Source: Cristatella mucedo (taxonomy: Eukaryota; Bryozoa; Phylactolaemata; Cristatellidae). From it: a stretch of 64,000 nucleotides of DNA. Of this stretch, positions 53,401 to 63,717 are shown one piece after another. The stretch covers positions 62,001-126,000 of the forward strand of contig WPIO01000140.1 in NCBI GenBank assembly GCA_009760855.2, given 5' to 3'. Both the position numbers and the translations under genes were made by a program. Under the pieces are notes generated by a model that worked only from the letters and a program-made list of their open reading frames with translations, ran no database searches and was not told where the DNA came from. Every line of letters begins with the position of its first letter. The stretch's first letter is position 1.

Positions 53401-56400
53401 AACTGGCTATCTATCTCAAGATCTCAAACGTCTCTCTATCTCACTTCCTTCCTTTGCTCATCCTTTCCATTCCGTAAGCACTCATCCCTCATTCATCTAC
53501 CAAACAAGCTGACAGCTCTCCTCTACCAATCTAATCTACGTTTGTGAGACAAGTAATTTGTCTCATTACCTCATCCATCTCTTTAACTTCTAGTAGCCTA
53601 CCACGGGTGACATAATCACTCGACTGCCGGGGGGGGGGGGGCCTTGCATGAATCTTTTGTCAGGTTTTACCTTACACTGATTACTAAATTGTAACAAGTA
53701 GTCGATACATTTTCGAACCTTAGTCACGGTTTGCTACGTTTGGCATTGTAATTACTTTGGCCACCAACTGAGTCGATATAATCAGACAGGGAGATGTAGT
53801 CACGTGACTGCCACGTCCCTCTTGGAGGCCATCCAGAAGAACCGGTTTTGGTTCGTTTTGTCACCAAAGATGCAACGGCCAATGAGCCAACGTACCCGGA
53901 TGTCTCCCTGGCCTGCTGGGGCCAGCTAATGCCATATAGACGCTTGGTATCCGAGCAGAACAAGCTGCCAGTTGCACAGCTTTCTGAAGGTGCACGAGCA
54001 GCTTTGATGTCCTTCACAGCTAAGGCCATTCAAATCGAGAAATTTCGAGGCAGCTTAAGGCCACTGTTAGGAACTTCATTAGCAAACATCTGAACTGTGG
54101 TAGCACAGAGGCACTGTCTCCCTTGTGGTGCCCTCAATTAACTTTTGTGTAGTATGACTGGCTCCTGAAAAGCATGGCTCTGAAGGACGTATTTGCCACT
54201 TCTATAATGTGCTGCTAGAATCTCTGCCAAGCTACTACAAGGCTCGTAAGCTTAAATACCGTGAGTCGGCAGTTTAATGAACCAGGACTAATCACACGGG
54301 TGGTCAAGCACGAACTACTGTTGACAACCGATACCAACACTGAACAGCTGCACAGTGGAGCAGATTGCTGTGGACCGATGAGTCTACATTCAATCTCTTT
54401 GGCTGCGATAAGAGGAGGGAGTGCATTTGCCAGCAAATGAGTGAATCCAACGTTGACTGTCTTCAAACGATCGTGACATTCGGTGGTGGAACTATAATGG
54501 TAAGGTTAATGGTATGTTTCTCGACTTCCGGTGTTAAGCGTCTGCACAAGAATCAAGAAATGGTGAATCGGAATGGCTATCTTGACATTGGATAGAATGT
54601 TAACTTTTTAACTGCTTATGCTTTTCACGGCTAGGTTTCCGGTGCCAGTATGACAAAAATCCGAAGCACACTGCTGTAGTGGCAAAATAGTGTTTCACGA
54701 TCTTTCAGACTACGACTTCTAGTGGATCCATTTGGAATAGGCTATGCAGTGGCCGGACTTAAATCCAATATAACATATATTAACAAAGTCGAACGCTGTC
54801 TACGGTTTAGAGTTCTCCATCGCATGCAAACCGATGAGTTCTTTGAGGTCATGAAGAATTTATATGTGCCAAATTCCTTTAGAAACATGCTGGAAGCTGG
54901 TGGGGTTAATGCCGAGCAATTGTGAGAAGTCATCAAAATCATGGTACTTTGGCTAGTTACTGATTGTAGCCAATAAATTACAGGTAAGTACACCTTTCTT
55001 AGCTTTTTCCGCATAATAAAAACAGCTACAGAGTTAGATCCTATCTAAATCTAAAATCTTTTTGTAAAATAGTGTGCTGTAGCAAGTACATAAAAAGCAT
55101 TTTGAGGGCAGTGTATGCATGACCGTGCAAGCGAAGGTAACCTTTATCCTGAGCAAGCTATTGAACACCACAATCCCAACACATGCAGATCTGCTTGCAT
55201 AGCTAGATCGGAGTGCCACTATTCGCCAGCATCATTCTACTTTTGACACAGTTCGGTGTTGGTAGCTAGGATGTGGGCACAGTTCATTGGCATTCTTGAC
55301 ACCGGCAGGGTGCTAAGAACAACAATGGCAGCAAATGGTAATTTCATGGCAACCAAAAGGACCAAGAGTCTCCCAGAACCAAGACTACACTCATCGATCA
55401 AAATGGTTATATTGGTCCAGTCATTGTGACAACAAAAAGATGGCGCATTTTTTAAAATTTGGAAATCGGTCAATTGATCAACAAATATCACAGTTCTGCT
55501 GCCTCAATCCTCGTGCAACACTTTTCCAACATCAAGGCAGTTGCACGATTATCTATGTGACCCAACAGCTACACCAGTGGCTTCACATACTGGCCATGTA
55601 TCAATCAGGTGGTGAATGACACTACATAACTCTTTCTCAAAAGTCTTGCCCCACCACTAAAAATGCACATCTTGATCGAACGAAACTGGAGATTCAAGCG
55701 TAGCCACCGAATCGTATAAAACGGAAGTCAACTTGGCGTAGCTGCCGCTTCTAGTTACGCATTGTGAGTTTAAACTGCAAAAACATGCGGTTGCTATGAG
55801 TTTAAGTATTTAAGCAAGCCGCTTTTAAGGCCTGACAAGTTTGTAATGCTTTAGCATTTTGCTCCATAAAATCTCATACGTCGACGCCATTGCTGTGGGC
55901 ATGAGAGGCGTTTCCCTACCAACGGACAGAAGGCCAGATTGCTTTTATGCATAGTTCATTCAACATGGTGAAATGTTCACTGCTTAAACGCATCACTACA
56001 CGACTTCAGGCCTAGCAGGAAGTGGGCCAAATACAACCTAGAAGTGGCACAGGCTCTTAAATTCAGCCATGGAGGGGTGAGCTAAAACTTACGGCAGTAA
56101 GGCTCTTCGGGTGCAGAGGCACCACTCCTGGAGGTGTTAGTGGCTGGGAAAAATTGCCAGCGTGCAGGTCATAAGCATAGAAACCAGGGGCTAGAGAGGC
56201 ATGCATGCTAAGAAGGGTTGCCAAATGCATGCCTTTGCTTACTCGAGGATATAAAATAAATCTCTCAGATGAGCCTGCGAGCACGCTTACTATACGGCAG
56301 ACGATTGGAGTCGAGTTTTATAGACCAACACGGGGGCAATATTCATGTTTTTGCAAATAGCCAACGAAGATCAGTAAATGGGTAAAATGATGAGATCTAC

Positions 56401-59400
56401 CACCCGGAGTCTCTCTAGCAAACACTAAAATTATTTGGTGGAAGCATGATGGTCTGTGGTTGCTTCTGCTCTTGTGATGTAGGAATCCTGCATCGCATCA
56501 ACAAACTTATGGTCCCACACGTGTACCTACATCTGGTCAAAATTGCCGAGAATCTAAGTGCTAGAGTGCCTCTAAGAAACGATAACATTTGCGAGCAGGC
56601 AATGACCCGAAGCAGAAGCTTTTAAAAAATTTTTCTTAAGCAACAGTCAGTCGTGAGTTAGCCTTGTCAGTCAGCCTGACCTAAATACCACAGATCAGAT
56701 CTTTAGGATAGGTTTGAGCACTGTCCTAGGTCCGACTCTCTACATGCTACGACTCTGACAGAGCTGTTTAGCCGACTGCAGCTCTACTAGGGTAATATCA
56801 GCTCCGAGACTTGTAATAGGTTGGTGGACACCGTGCCGTGACATATAAGAGAGGTTGTTAAAAACCTTAGAGGTTTGACCTACTAATAAATTATGTGACC
56901 ATTAAATTATACTTTCATTTATGCAAGACATTGAGCATGCATGTAGTACATTAAACACAAATTAAATATGTACTTTTTGTATGCTAAGTCATTAGCCAGC
57001 ACCAGTTGGGATTCAGCATACAAGGTGGAACAAGACTTGGAGAAAGAGCCAATAAAGTCTTACCCTATAAACTTCCTCCAATAAAAGAAATGCAGCATCA
57101 CGTCCAATTTCTTCTGGGACAGACGGCTTCTCACTGCCTTTTTTATTAGACGTAGCTTCAGCACAGAGAAAAGTGCCGTTTGTAGTCTCGGCAACCAGGG
57201 TCAAGCCAAAACCTGGTGACCTATAGGCACGATGTCACAATCAAGCTGAGTGAACAGCCATTACACAGATTGCAAACAGCCAGCAGAGATGACTCGCTTA
57301 ATAGACTTACTTTCCTCCTTGGCTCCCTTTGGCATGATCGGTGTAAATGTAAATGTCAGGCAAGAACTGGTTGAGGACGGCTCGAGCTGAATCCACCATA
57401 AGGTTTGCAATAGCTGGTGACACACGACATGCCCATCTGACATTAAAGTGTCAAGAAGCATAGTAAATATAATAAAGAAGTACCTCAATACCTGGTACTC
57501 GGGAATATGTCACATGCAGTGTGGTTAGAAATGAGTGCTACTATGGCATACACAGAGAGCACTAAGCCAAGGGTTATTGCATTGATCAGTATGACGTTAA
57601 GACACACCAGCCTCACAATCACTGTAGAAATAGGCACATTCTTGTCCATACTCTTTTAAGAAAGAGCTGGAATATAGTTTGGATCAAGTTTTTATACGAG
57701 ACCATACGTGGCCCCATTTAAAACCACTGACCGGCATTCATAAGACAGCCAAAGGCTAATTAATGGTGCTACTTTGACAGTGCTGCTCAGTCTAGCAAGC
57801 TAGCAGAAACTACAGTATTGACCTTGTTTCGTCAGGTGAGATTCAAAGCAAGCAAGTCTTATTGTCTACTAACACAAACACTTGTTTTCAGATGCTGTGA
57901 CACATACATCCGTGTATATTCAGTAACAATTAGAGGTAAGTGGAGGCTTATTTACAAAAGGCAAACAATAGCATAACTGCTGTAATCTGCTGGCAGCAGA
58001 TCAACAATATAAGAGACTGTGAACCACTTGCCAGATAAACATCGGACATTCATGTTGCATTAAATGTCATATAGAGTTACACAGTATGTATTTAACCTAG
58101 AAATGAAAGTGTTTCTTTGTATGCAGCAGCAGGTCAAGCAGGCAAGGCTTATAAACCGGTTTACACTATTTCACTGCATAAACGTAATTCATTTTGCTAC
58201 ACTGCTCTATGAGACAACTAGGCTGAACCTGGCATATTATGCTACTGCCATTTACTTGGCTCTACTAGAAAACAATAAGCTCTGAATCACCTCGGAATCC
58301 CCAAAATATTTAGGCAGTGAAAGGTAACAAAACTGCAGAGTGGATAAGAAAATGGACACTTCAAGCTCTGGGCAGGCAGCTTAGTTTGACATACTGGTAA
58401 GCTGCCTGAGCAAGCTGACCTGCCGGCAGAGTGCACAGTAGTACACAGTGCCGTAGTGACAAGATTCGTTGTGGTCACGAATGGGGGAACTGGCACCACC
58501 ATCTGCTTACTATTCGGTACTTCATTCGACAGGGAGGGATGGCTAGCCAAAGATAACTAGTTCTACCTTGATCAACAAGGCTTTCTTGTTATTCGACTTC
58601 CTGTCTTATCTAGTGTGCTCTCGAACCACCCAAACCTCAGCTTCCAGTAATCTCGCCGGTCCTCGAACTTAGTTGAAATCGTTTGGTGATCGGACTTTCA
58701 GCTGAATCTGCCGAAAGTCTGAAACTCGATTCTGGCTTATGTCACCGTCTGCAACGACTTTGAATCATTCAAGTCTAAGCTAGAGATGCATCTGTTCCGA
58801 TCGGTTTTTCCTTCGCCCAAGTTAACTTGTCCTTTACGTTCATATGCACTCAGCACGCTAACCTGTGCACGATTCAGTGCCCAGTATTCGGTGCCCGAGG
58901 CCCTACTAACCGATGTCTCTGAGGATCTTCCTGCGAGCTTTTACACACTGGCCGGTGCATGATACGCGTTTACATTTGCATGTTGGTCTAAGCATGATCC
59001 TGGTTTGCTCTCGAGTGCTCATCTAAGCTGATGGCATGCATGCCACTAACCCTTGCTTATTGCTTCCGTTGCAGCGAATTAAAAAATGATAGACTTAGTT
59101 CTCCTAGAGCGAATTAAAAATTACCCAGTGCTACGAGTGCTAATTAAAGCCCTCCTGGCTGATTTGAGTATGGGTCAGAATTGATACAGCAAATCATGCA
59201 GCATGACCCTACGAGTAGAAAACACGTTTTAACTTAACCTGTTGGCATAGCTTCTAGAAAAAGAACTCCGATAGAAATCGTCAAAGAATAATTTACAGTG
59301 TTTGCTCCTACGATGCATAAACTAGCACAAGAAATAAAGCAGTTCATGAGAGCAGTTAAGAGAGAGCTAATGAGGACTCAGACCTCGACCGTTCCAGAGA

Positions 59401-60827
59401 TAGGCGACCGTTGGAAATAAAGGGGCCATAGCCCACAAGCTCGGCTCCCCCAAGCTCATGAAGTTATTTAAGGAAGCTGCATGATAATTGCTCGCTGCTG
59501 TTACATCAAGCAGCTCCTGAACGTGCGGTCGTGACTACCAAAAACTTAAAATACAAGACGAGATTAACATTGATTCAAAACTTGAACCCACCCATCGTAC
59601 TCACGCCCCATTTAAGGAGAATGTCAAGAAAATACCTATTAAATCTTTACGACAATCAAATATACGTTTACGGTATCTTTCGAAAGACAGATATGTTGTA
59701 GCTGGGATCGCAAGTTCTGACGACTTCCAAATGAAAGAAAAATCGGTTATGCCAACCACGTCTCACCCGGGTGTAAACCGTAAGCAACAAATCTACAAAT
59801 AAAAATGTAATGATCTCTGCATCATATATGCGACTTGTATCCCAACTTGACGAACCTTGGTAGATCGCTGCAGATGCTTGAAGCTTGTTGAGGTGCATAC
59901 TTGTGACTTTTATACACCTTCATTTTCAGGGTTGCTTGGTGCCTTGTAAATTGAATAACTCAACTAATATTTCACGTATCGGAATGAAATTTGAAATGCG
60001 AGTGCAGCTCTGCTTTTTCTACCCTAGCTTTTAATATTTTTTATTTCGGTTTGATACATTTGGCAGTATACGTCATAAACTCCTGGAGCTTTTTTCGTAA
60101 TCGTGGACATATAGAACCAATTGTATCAAACTGGAACCAAAAATATTAACAATTATGGTAAAAAAGTAGAGCTGAACTCACATTTCAAATTTCACTCCGA
60201 TACGTGAAATATTAGTTTGAGTTATTTAATTTACAAGGCACCAAGCAACCCTGAAAATGAAGCTGTATAAAAGTCACAAGTATGCACCTCGACAAGCTTC
60301 AAGCATCTGCAGCGATCTACCAAGGTTCGACAAGTTGGGATACAAGTCGCATATGATGCAGAGATCGGTAAATCTTTTATTTGTAGATTTGCTGCTTCCT
60401 GTTTACATCCGGGTTGGGCGTGGTTTGTATAAAAAAAAATCCTTTCATGCGGAAGTCGGCAGAACTTCCGATCCCAGTTCTAACATATTTATCTTTCCTA
60501 AGGTACCATAAACACACATTCAATTGTCGGACAAATGTTAATGATATTTTCTTGACTTTCCCCTTGACAAATGAAAATAGACTAGCAGCAGCACCAACAC
60601 ACACTATCTGTGTCACATAGCAGGCAACGATTAACTCTACAAGATTCATCAATAGCAGTACCATTCGCAGGGTTTCTGATGCTCTCTGCTTTTGAAGGAT
60701 ACGCTACTCCACGGATCCTCTTAACTTTACCGGGGTCTGTGTACTGAATCGGCTTCAGCTTCGGCTGCACAGGACACGTGAAGGAAACCTCTCCTCCACC
60801 TTCAGGTGCAGCTCCTCTTTTGACAAC
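47960..60827 (-). CDS. RCL1: RCL1, RNA 3'-terminal phosphate cyclase-like protein (3' five exons)
   Basis: Nucleolar protein of the SSU processome needed for early 18S rRNA processing (A0-A2 steps); it lacks cyclase activity and partners the GTPase Bms1. Exons in transcript order: 60,703-60,827; 57,311-57,436; 57,064-57,220; 48,214-48,317; 47,960-48,131. All borders are AG/GT and the phases (2, 2, 0, 2) join without shift. The product covers roughly the C-terminal 225 residues of a family of about 370: LKPIQYTDPGKVKRIRG, DIYIYTDHAKGSQGGKSPGF, PEEIGRDAAFLLLEEVYR, GGCVDSTCQNLAALLM, and FTNLNKVVL at the C-terminus. Upstream exons lie beyond the window or beyond recognition. The 8.7-kb intron is packed with transposons. 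No frame damage, so the gene is likely active. Confidence 0.9.
48214..48317 (-). CDS. RCL1: RCL1 exon
   Basis: 104 bases, acceptor ACCCTTATAG and donor GTAAGC. Encodes GGCVDSTCQNLAALLMVLGE and ADVSKILMGPISPYT. It is separated by 8.7 kb from the preceding exon and by 82 bases from the last exon. Confidence 0.9.
48496..49278. mobile_element. Foldback (palindromic) element, complete copy in the RCL1 large intron
   Basis: About 780 bases with long inverted arms. The left arm starts CGGGGAATTTCAAGAAAATA; the right arm ends with its complement (GGTATTTTTTCCG near 49,263). Paired landmarks are AAGACAAATATCTTAAGATT versus AACATATTTGTCTTTCGAAA, AACAAATCTACAAATAAAAA versus TTATTTGTAGATTTGTTGCT, and CCCAACTTGTCGAATCGTGG versus CACGGTTCGACAAGTTGGGA. 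There is no coding capacity, as expected of a MITE or foldback element mobilised in trans. Confidence 0.75.
49520..49640 (-). mobile_element. LINE family A 3' end, very diverged
   Basis: AAAGCACCCTCAGATAACTT and CATCTCTTTCTAGGCAATTT are the reverse complement of the A tail, with many substitutions. Confidence 0.45.
50379..50456. repeat. (GT)n microsatellite
   Basis: An uninterrupted run of about 39 GT units, followed by related GT/AT-rich sequence. Open frames across it are artefacts of the repeat. Confidence 0.95.
50545..50672 (-). mobile_element. LINE family B fragment, diverged
   Basis: AAAAGTGAGTTCCACAGTGT and GGAGTAGCAGCTTAAG, read in reverse, match B coding and 3' UTR words. Short and decayed. 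Confidence 0.45.
50715..50850 (-). mobile_element. tRNA-derived SINE, second copy of the family at 43,829-44,096
   Basis: In reverse: GTGATGGCACGCTAGGTACG (box A region), CGACCTCGGTCCTGAGGTCG, and box B-like CATTCGAATCC. A body matching CTGATAGCCGGCAAG follows. It lacks the (TA)n tail and is diverged. Confidence 0.6.
50851..52939. other. RCL1 intron sequence, nothing recognised
   Basis: AT-rich intronic DNA. No gene, repeat family or structured RNA could be supported on either strand. Confidence 0.4.
52940..53025 (+). mobile_element. LINE family A 3'-terminal fragment with (ATT)n tail
   Basis: ATATAAAGCGCCTAGAGAGA, GATTAAGTTCTCTGAGGGCA and (ATT)n at about 53,000-53,020. Very short copy, well preserved, so relatively young. 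Confidence 0.75.
53026..54170. other. RCL1 intron sequence with poly-G run
   Basis: A G-run of 13 lies at about 53,629-53,641. At 53,760-54,030 both strands show open frames of 80-100 codons without known motifs. Possibly an old transposon; not recognised. Confidence 0.3.
54220..54930 (+). pseudogene. Tc1/mariner-type transposase, decayed
   Basis: DDE transposase of a cut-and-paste element. A 76-codon frame starts with LWTDESTFNLFGCDKRRE, in which DES holds the first catalytic Asp, then TFGGGTIMV and FSTSGV, a typical Tc1 layout. A later frame has RCQYDKNPKHTAVVAK, with the second Asp region (normally Q-D-N-D-P-K-H) altered. A third frame (54,722-54,925) carries the C-terminal helical region (YINKVERCLRFRVLHRMQTD). 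Many frame changes; terminal inverted repeats not identified. It lies in the large RCL1 intron. Confidence 0.75.
55030..56370. other. RCL1 intron sequence, mostly unrecognised
   Basis: Between the two Tc1 fragments. Parts may belong to the same or another decayed DNA transposon, but no motif is clear. Confidence 0.35.
56380..56575 (+). pseudogene. Second Tc1/mariner-type transposase fragment
   Basis: In one frame with a single stop: PESL, then QTLKLFGGSMMVCGCF and GILHRINKLMVPHVYLHL. The GGxxMVxGCF and LHRI blocks match the central part of Tc1 transposases and the equivalent part of the copy at 54,220-54,930, but the two differ strongly, so they are different families or very old copies. Confidence 0.6.
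57064..57220 (-). CDS. RCL1: RCL1 exon
   Basis: 157 bases, acceptor GTGCCTATAG and donor GTAAGA. Encodes SPGFGLTLVAETTNGTFLCA and the PEEIGRDAAFLLLEEVYR helix. The intron before it is only 90 bases. Confidence 0.9.
57311..57436 (-). CDS. RCL1: RCL1 exon
   Basis: 126 bases, flanked by acceptor TTTAATGTCAG and donor GTAAGT. Encodes WACRVSPAIANLMVDSARAV and LNQFLPDIYIYTDHAKGSQG. The first base completes an Ala codon from the preceding exon, which matches the family alignment at this point. Confidence 0.9.
57437..58600. other. RCL1 intron sequence, nothing recognised
   Basis: No exon, RNA or repeat family could be supported; open frames are below 90 codons. Confidence 0.4.
58640..59110 (+). mobile_element. 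CR1/L2-type LINE fragment, third family
   Basis: Broken frames give DFESFKSKLEMHLFRSVFPS, equivalent to the DLTTFKRNLKTHLFRTAFSG end of family A. A 3' UTR with GCATGTTGGTCTAAGCATGA and TTGCAGCGAATTAAAAAATG follows, and then AGTTCTCCTAGAGCGAATTA. Related to A but clearly distinct. Confidence 0.55.
59615..60565. mobile_element. Foldback (palindromic) element, near-complete copy in an RCL1 intron
   Basis: About 950 bases. Arms of roughly 440 bases are inverted complements around a centre near 60,090: AGGAGAATGTCAAGAAAATA at 59,617 versus GATATTTTCTTGACTTTCCC at 60,543; AACAAATCTACAAATAAAAA versus TTATTTGTAGATTTGCTGCT; ATCCCAACTTGACGAACCTT versus AAGGTTCGACAAGTTGGGAT; GTGACTTTTATACACCTTCA versus TGAAGCTGTATAAAAGTCAC. 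Arms are more alike than those of the 48.5-kb copy, so this insertion is younger or has been homogenised. It starts about 140 bases from an RCL1 exon. Confidence 0.8.
60703..60827 (-). CDS. RCL1: RCL1 exon (upstream-most seen)
   Basis: 125 bases, phase 0 in, phase 2 out. Acceptor CTGCCTTCAG and donor GTATCC. Encodes VVKRGAAPEGGGEVSFTCPV and the TDPGKVKRIRGVA block. The GGGGE-type loop is conserved in the cyclase family. A foldback element begins about 140 bases downstream in the next intron. Confidence 0.9.
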
Positions 60828-61059
60828 CTGAAGGCAGACAGACGTTAGTTAAGAGCTACATGTAAAACATGAATCATCTAGCATTACAGGAACACGTGTA
60901 TGTTCTAACTACTAGAGGCTTCGGATATGCAATGTCTTGTTACTGACTATGGCTCATGTCAAAGGAATATCATGGGTATGGAATATCAACACCGGCAAAT
61001 ACTAACCGAAGCATGAAAGCCGGTGTTAAGATCGTAATAGAGAATGCATAACCCAGCCT

Positions 61060-61190
61060 ATGGCAGCGATGCGCTTAAATGTTGTTGTCTGCCGGTACTA
61101 GGCTGGGGGCCCTCCGACCTTGACTGACCAATCGAGGTACAGTGTTCCTGCTGCTGGCATTAGCCACAGCGCCGGCCAATCGCCAATCTA
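61060..61190 (+). repeat. Gypsy element 2, left direct repeat (3'-end/LTR-related)
   Basis: Matches 63,590-63,716 in the same orientation: CAGCCTATGGCAG, TCTGCCGGTACTAGGCTGGG, GACCTTGACTGACCAATCGA, CTGCTGCTGGCATTAGC. It flanks the pol remnants of element 2 on the left. Confidence 0.6.
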
Positions 61191-61930
61191 ATCTGGCATA
61201 TCCTCTGGACACACTTGTATTTGTCAGTGGCCAGAACACATGTCCAAGGTTGAGAATACAAGGCTCCCGTTAAGGGAGAGCATTCTTGAACGATGTCCGG
61301 TAGTGGCCGTGGGTAGGCATTCTTTCGTATGTCACCATTCTTTTTGAGTGAATATACTGCTGGCGCCAACCATGGGCTACTGCTCTGGCGAATAATGCCA
61401 CCTTGTAGCAGGATGGAAAGATGGCTTGCACTTTTTCACGCAGGTGGATAGGTAGTCGCCGTGCCGGTATGTGGATAGGAGCATTGTCACCAGTAGGCAT
61501 GTGATGTTCAATAAAAGAAGTTATTCCCGTTTTTTTAAACAGGTCTTTGTGTTTCATGACCATGTCTGACAATCTATGTTGGTTCGTCGGCCACTCCAGG
61601 CTTGTCACATCACCAAAATCAGGTATTGTACCGTTCTCGGTGATCTGGGCACATGACTCATTAACGTAAAGTGTAGCATGAACATTGACTGACCCTTCGT
61701 TTGTATAGGCCTCTTGTATAGCCCTGCCACTGGTGTTGCAATGATCATCATTTATATAACAGTCCTGCATGATTGCACTGCTGTTAAGCCTTAAAAGGGG
61801 CTTGCATGGTATGTAGCTATTGTCTATGGTCAACAGTCTGTTCAAGAGGTCAATAACTGCACCATGTTGCAACAAAAAGTCGGTTGTGAGAATGGCAGTG
61901 CTTCGAGAGACCTTGCAACCAGAAAACTGT
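61160..61930 (-). pseudogene. Gypsy element 2, protease-RT part in reverse orientation
   Basis: Minus strand, from 61,930: end of the aspartic protease (QHGAVIDLLNRLLTIDN), a spacer, then the RT N-terminal region (EWPTNQHRLSDMVMKHKDLF; HHMPTGDNAPIHIPARRLPI) in a 201-codon frame. Further RT pieces (WLAPAVYSLKKNGDIR near 61,370, YPRPLPDIVQECSPLTGALY) lie in another frame. The RT palm with its YxDD box is missing. It lies head to head with the RNase H-integrase part on the plus strand, although the flanking direct repeats have one orientation, so an internal inversion is likely. Confidence 0.7.
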
Positions 61931-61934
61931 GTCT

Positions 61935-63292
61935 AGCTGGCAGAACAGAACTATGGTGCCATCCAAAATGAGTGTCAGTTGCTGATATTCGCGTTGAAAG
62001 AGTTTCGACACTACCTTCTCGGCAGATCATTCCAGGTATACACTGGTCATAACCCTATGGTTATGACCAGTATATAATCCATATGGCTGCACAGTCAAAG
62101 ACTCCAAGAATGCTGGTGCGATGGGCTCTTTCGATGCAGGCGTATGACTTTAAGATCCTATATAAGCCAGGTTGTCAAACTCTAAACGCCGACCCTCTAT
62201 CTAGAAGATCACCAGCAATGCTAACTGCTTGCCTGGTCGACGTGCTTCAGGGTGCCTCGACAGCTGAACTACGAGCTTCGAAGTCAGCTGATGCCACTAT
62301 CAAACTAGTCCACGATGCGACTGCTACGTCTTGCCAAACCCGACATTATTCCGGCAACGTTTTGAGCAGCTTAAACAAATCTTTCAGCAGCTAACTCTCA
62401 TGGATGGTGTTCTTTACCGACGATTTAAACCCCTCCCCTGCTCAGAATATCACATGACACTTGTCACCGAGTCTACACAGCTGGATTTTCTTATGCGATC
62501 CCATGATGCATTAGGCGCTGGTCACCAGGGCGAGGCTAGCACCTTAGATCGCCTGCACGACGGTGCTTACTGGGTCAGCATGGCTAACGATGTCGATTAT
62601 TGTCGGTCTTGTGAGGCATGCCAGAAATATAAACCTGTGCCACCTATGCCAATTCCCTCATTCAGCGTTCCGGTCGGACAACCATGAGAAATGGTTGTCG
62701 TTGACATCCTACAACTTCCTATATCTTCTCATGGGCGAGAGCACTTGCTTGTGCTGCAGGACTATTACACAAAATGGACGGAAGATGTACCACTACGATG
62801 TCAAACAGCAGAAACAGTTGGTGACGCGCTGCTATCAATATTCTCTAGGTTCGGATTCCCTTCGTTTCTGCACTCCAACCAGCGCACTAATTTTGAAAAT
62901 GAATTGGTACACAGGCAACTTGCCAGGACTTTGGTGTGATTAAAACACGCACCACACCGTATCACCCTGGAGGTGATGGAATGGTTGAGCGCGTGAACCG
63001 GACACCACTACTGACCGTGCTGAGAATAACATGTGAACAAACACCCAGCCAATATGAAGACACACTGCCCCTGTTACACTACGCATACCAAACCACCACA
63101 CACACTGCCACAGGCTACAGCACATTCGAACTTCTGTTTGGACGGCGGCCGTCGTTCTGCCACAACCACACAATCCAAACAGGACCTCTACGGAATGCCT
63201 ACCACGACAGTCTCACAGCAAAGCTAGCTGAACAACGGGAGGTTGTAGATAGACATAACATACCGAATTATGAACAAGGCATGACATAAGAA
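61935..63292 (+). pseudogene. Gypsy element 2, RNase H and integrase
   Basis: Plus strand in several frames. The RNase H C-terminal part (LIFALKEFRHYLLGRSFQVY; VRWALSMQAYDFKILYKPG) is followed by the integrase zinc domain (SHDALGAGHQGEAST; AYWVSMANDVDYCRSCEACQ, an HHCC arrangement). The core follows (VVVDILQLP, LVLQDYYTKWTED). The second catalytic Asp is in the block HSNQRTNFENELVHR, where Asn replaces the usual Asp. The end is TTPYHPGGDGMVERVNRT, with the catalytic Glu present, to a stop at 63,289. Frameshifts occur near 62,080, 62,370 and 62,935. Confidence 0.85.
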
Positions 63293-63589
63293 AGTCGTAC
63301 ATACCTACAAACTCAAGCCGCGAATTCTAAGGGCTACACACATGTCAATTCTCCAACAACTATTGGCGAGAGTATTTCTAACAACAGTACTGATGCCATG
63401 GCAACATTTAATGCCAACGTTCCACTTCTCTCCAATGAGCTGCCTATGCTTGTAATACCGGCAGCAGAGATCGCAGAACTGAGCCTACCGACAGAGGCCA
63501 AGCACAACCACAAGTGGTGGAAACCGGGACTGAGGGTGCCGAACACGATGGGTCACCAGTTGACCCTGATTTGTCCGTGCCACCACTCC

Positions 63590-63716
63590 AGCCTATGGCA
63601 GTGACCGGCTTAGATGTTTTTGTCTGCCAGTACTAGGCTGGGGGTCCCTTCCGACCTTGACTGACCAATCGAGGCCAAGCATTCCTGCTGCCGGTGTTAG
63701 CAATAGCACTGGCCAA
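63590..63716 (+). repeat. Gypsy element 2, right direct repeat
   Basis: Follows the integrase 3' end and matches 61,060-61,190 in direct orientation (TCTGCCAGTACTAGGCTGGG; GACCTTGACTGACCAATCGA). It is cut off at 63,717 by a minus-strand family-B LINE. Confidence 0.6.
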
Positions 63717-63717
63717 T

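Noticed and set aside
53724-54093. Overlapping 80-100-codon frames on both strands
   Set aside because: No recognisable domain on either strand and no splice signals tying them to RCL1.
60582-60702. Extension of the RCL1 exon reading frame past 60,703
   Set aside because: A GT donor at this point gives the correct phase to the next exon, and the extended residues do not resemble the family.
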